Positions 6,516-7,506 of a stretch of 7,506 nucleotides of DNA are shown one piece after another. The translations under genes were made by a program, and so were the position numbers. How positions within the stretch are numbered: the first letter of the stretch is position 1; each line of letters starts with the position of its first letter. This DNA comes from Paracoccaceae bacterium (GTDB lineage Bacteria; Pseudomonadota; Alphaproteobacteria; Rhodobacterales; Rhodobacteraceae): positions 1-7,506 of the forward strand of contig JALQYS010000588.1 in assembly GCA_023254015.1 (NCBI GenBank), given 5' to 3'. Below the pieces are notes generated by a model, which saw only the letters and a program-made list of their open reading frames with translations, was not told where the DNA came from and made no database searches.

Positions 6516-7016
6516 ATGAACCGGTTCCAGATTCTTGTCGCTGCGGCGGCAACCCTTTTCGCCCTGCCCGTGCTTGCCGAAAGCGCTGTGCAGATTGACA
6601 ACCCCTATGCTCGCACCATGGGCGGCATCGGCACCTCCGGCGCGGTGTTCCTGGAGATCACCAACCACGCTGAGGCCGACGACCGTCTTTTGGACGCCAA
6701 ATCCGACGTGGCCGAGAAGGTGGAACTGCATACCCACAAGGACGCGGGCAACGGCGTGATGCAAATGGTGCATGTGCCCGAGGGCTTTGTCATCCCTGCC
6801 ATGGGAACCCATGCCCTGCAGCGCGGCGGCGATCACGTCATGCTGATGGGCCTGAAGCAGGAGCTGAAGGATGGCGACATCGTCACCTTGACGCTGGTGT
6901 TTGAAAAGGCTGGCGAAGTGGTGGTCGAAGCCCCGGTCGACAATGCCCGCAAGGCGGACGGCATGGGCCACGGCGGCCACAAGATGAAGCACGGCCAGAC
7001 CGAGCAAAGCAATTGA
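6516..7016 (+). CDS. Periplasmic PCuAC-type copper chaperone
   Basis: This is a 166-residue periplasmic copper(I) chaperone of the PCuAC (DUF461) family, which delivers copper toward the CuA site of cytochrome c oxidase. A signal peptide (1-21, ending LPVLA) precedes the cupredoxin-like domain. The copper motif is visible: His72 and His74 (VELHTHKD), Met82 and Met84 (GVMQMVHV), IPAMGTHALQRGGDHVMLMGLK (93-114) with His107 and Met109. Spacing is H-x11-M-x22-H-x-M, one residue longer in each interval than the usual H-x10-M-x21-H-x-M. A His/Met-rich tail (GMGHGGHKMKHG, 149-160) is a probable extra metal site. GAAAGG (6503-6508) supports the start. It is the second gene of the unit with the DUF2946-like gene. 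The partner ScoI/SenC is not in view. Confidence 0.93.
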   Translation: MNRFQILVAAAATLFALPVLAESAVQIDNPYARTMGGIGTSGAVFLEITNHAEADDRLLDAKSDVAEKVELHTHKDAGNGVMQMVHVPEGFVIPAMGTHALQRGGDHVMLMGLKQELKDGDIVTLTLVFEKAGEVVVEAPVDNARKADGMGHGGHKMKHGQTEQSN

Positions 7017-7023
7017 CCAAGGC

Positions 7024-7059
7024 GCGGGCGGGGGCCAAGGCTTTCCGCCCGCAGCTTTT
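7024..7059 (+). terminator. Probable intrinsic terminator after the PCuAC gene
   Basis: An 8-bp stem, GCGGGCGG (7024-7031) pairing with CCGCCCGC (7045-7052), is followed by AGCTTTT. The 13-base loop is long, though G-T pairs could extend the stem. It lies just past the PCuAC stop and 14 bases before the phosphatase ATG, so some read-through into that gene is possible. Confidence 0.55.
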
Positions 7060-7072
7060 CTCCGCCCCAGCC

Positions 7073-7506
7073 ATGACCCGCATCCTCTTTGTCTGCCTCG
7101 GCAATATCTGCCGCTCGCCCACGGCCGAGGCCGTGTTCCGCGCCCGTGCCGCGCGGGCGGGGCTGTCGGTGACGGTGGACAGTTGCGGCACCGGCGGTTG
7201 GCATGTCGGCGAAGCGCCGCACCCGCCGGCCATCAAGGCGGCGCTGGTGCGGGGCTATGACCTGCGCCCTTTACGCGCCCGCCAGATCATGCGCGCGGAT
7301 TTCACCGCCTTTGACCGGATCTTGGTGATGGATCGCCGCAACCTGTCAGACGCGGCCGCCCTGCGCCCCAAGGGCGGAACCGAGCCGGAGCTGTTTCTCA
7401 GCCATGCGCCGGCCTATGGGCAAGATGTGCCGGACCCGTGGTATACGGGCGATTTCGACACTGTCCTTGACATGATCGAAGCCGCCAGCGACGGGCTGAT
7501 CGCGGA
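7073..7506 (+). CDS. Low-molecular-weight protein-tyrosine phosphatase, runs off the window
   Basis: The first 144 residues of a cytoplasmic low-molecular-weight tyrosine phosphatase are present, nearly the full family length of about 150-160. The phosphate-binding loop is at the N-terminus: ILFVCLGNICRSPTAEA (4-20) with the C-x5-R signature from nucleophile Cys8 to Arg14. The catalytic general acid is Asp121 in VPDPWY (119-124). SCGTGGWHVGEAPHPP (37-52) and ARQIMRADFTAFDRILVMD (69-87) are also family-typical. The usual roles are control of tyrosine phosphorylation or exopolysaccharide export; arsenate reductases of the ArsC (Bacillus) type share the fold but have a different cysteine arrangement and are less likely. 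No Shine-Dalgarno is obvious. The start is placed by homology. It follows a probable terminator, so it may have its own promoter. Confidence 0.94.
   Translation, partial: MTRILFVCLGNICRSPTAEAVFRARAARAGLSVTVDSCGTGGWHVGEAPHPPAIKAALVRGYDLRPLRARQIMRADFTAFDRILVMDRRNLSDAAALRPKGGTEPELFLSHAPAYGQDVPDPWYTGDFDTVLDMIEAASDGLIA

Overview
The window looks like two unrelated bacterial genomes joined head to head at about 2721-2730. The left 2.7 kb is AT-leaning (sampled lines are about 40-43% GC). It carries guaA, a secreted cyclophilin, a PIG-L deacetylase and a PcrA/UvrD-type helicase. The gene content, base composition and apparent leaderless starts suggest a low-GC planktonic actinobacterium (acI/Nanopelagicales type). 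This assignment is an inference without a database search. The right 4.8 kb is GC-rich (sampled lines about 63-65% GC) with alphaproteobacterial, Rhodobacterales-like genes: a fused FAD-oxidoreductase/SelD protein, rpoN, rpmB, a DUF2946-like protein, a PCuAC copper chaperone and a low-molecular-weight tyrosine phosphatase.

Left block: the 3' end of guaA (from 2) overlaps the signal-peptide cyclophilin by one base. The PIG-L gene runs toward the cyclophilin, and their stops meet inside a perfect 12-bp tandem duplication (1176-1199). The helicase diverges from PIG-L across a very short interval containing a TATACAAT box that can be read as a -10 element on both strands. The helicase stops making sense at motif III (Gly-Asp-Ala), exactly where composition, family match and coding strand all change.

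Right block: the oxidoreductase-SelD fusion is on the minus strand and is cut inside its SelD domain by the junction. rpoN diverges from it across about 115 bp. rpmB follows as a single-gene unit with a recognisable sigma-70-type promoter and a strong intrinsic terminator. A two-gene periplasmic copper unit (DUF2946-like then PCuAC) follows and ends in a likely terminator. A tyrosine phosphatase gene then runs off the right edge.

The genes on the two sides should not be read as neighbours. The long open frames that cross the junction (helicase with a foreign tail, SelD with a foreign tail) are artefacts of the join and not novel fusions. I saw no CRISPR array, insertion sequence, tRNA, rRNA or phage gene. 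The most notable biological points are the possible bidirectional leaderless promoter, the Gln substitution in the RpoN box, and the fused SelD. I found no convincing new system.
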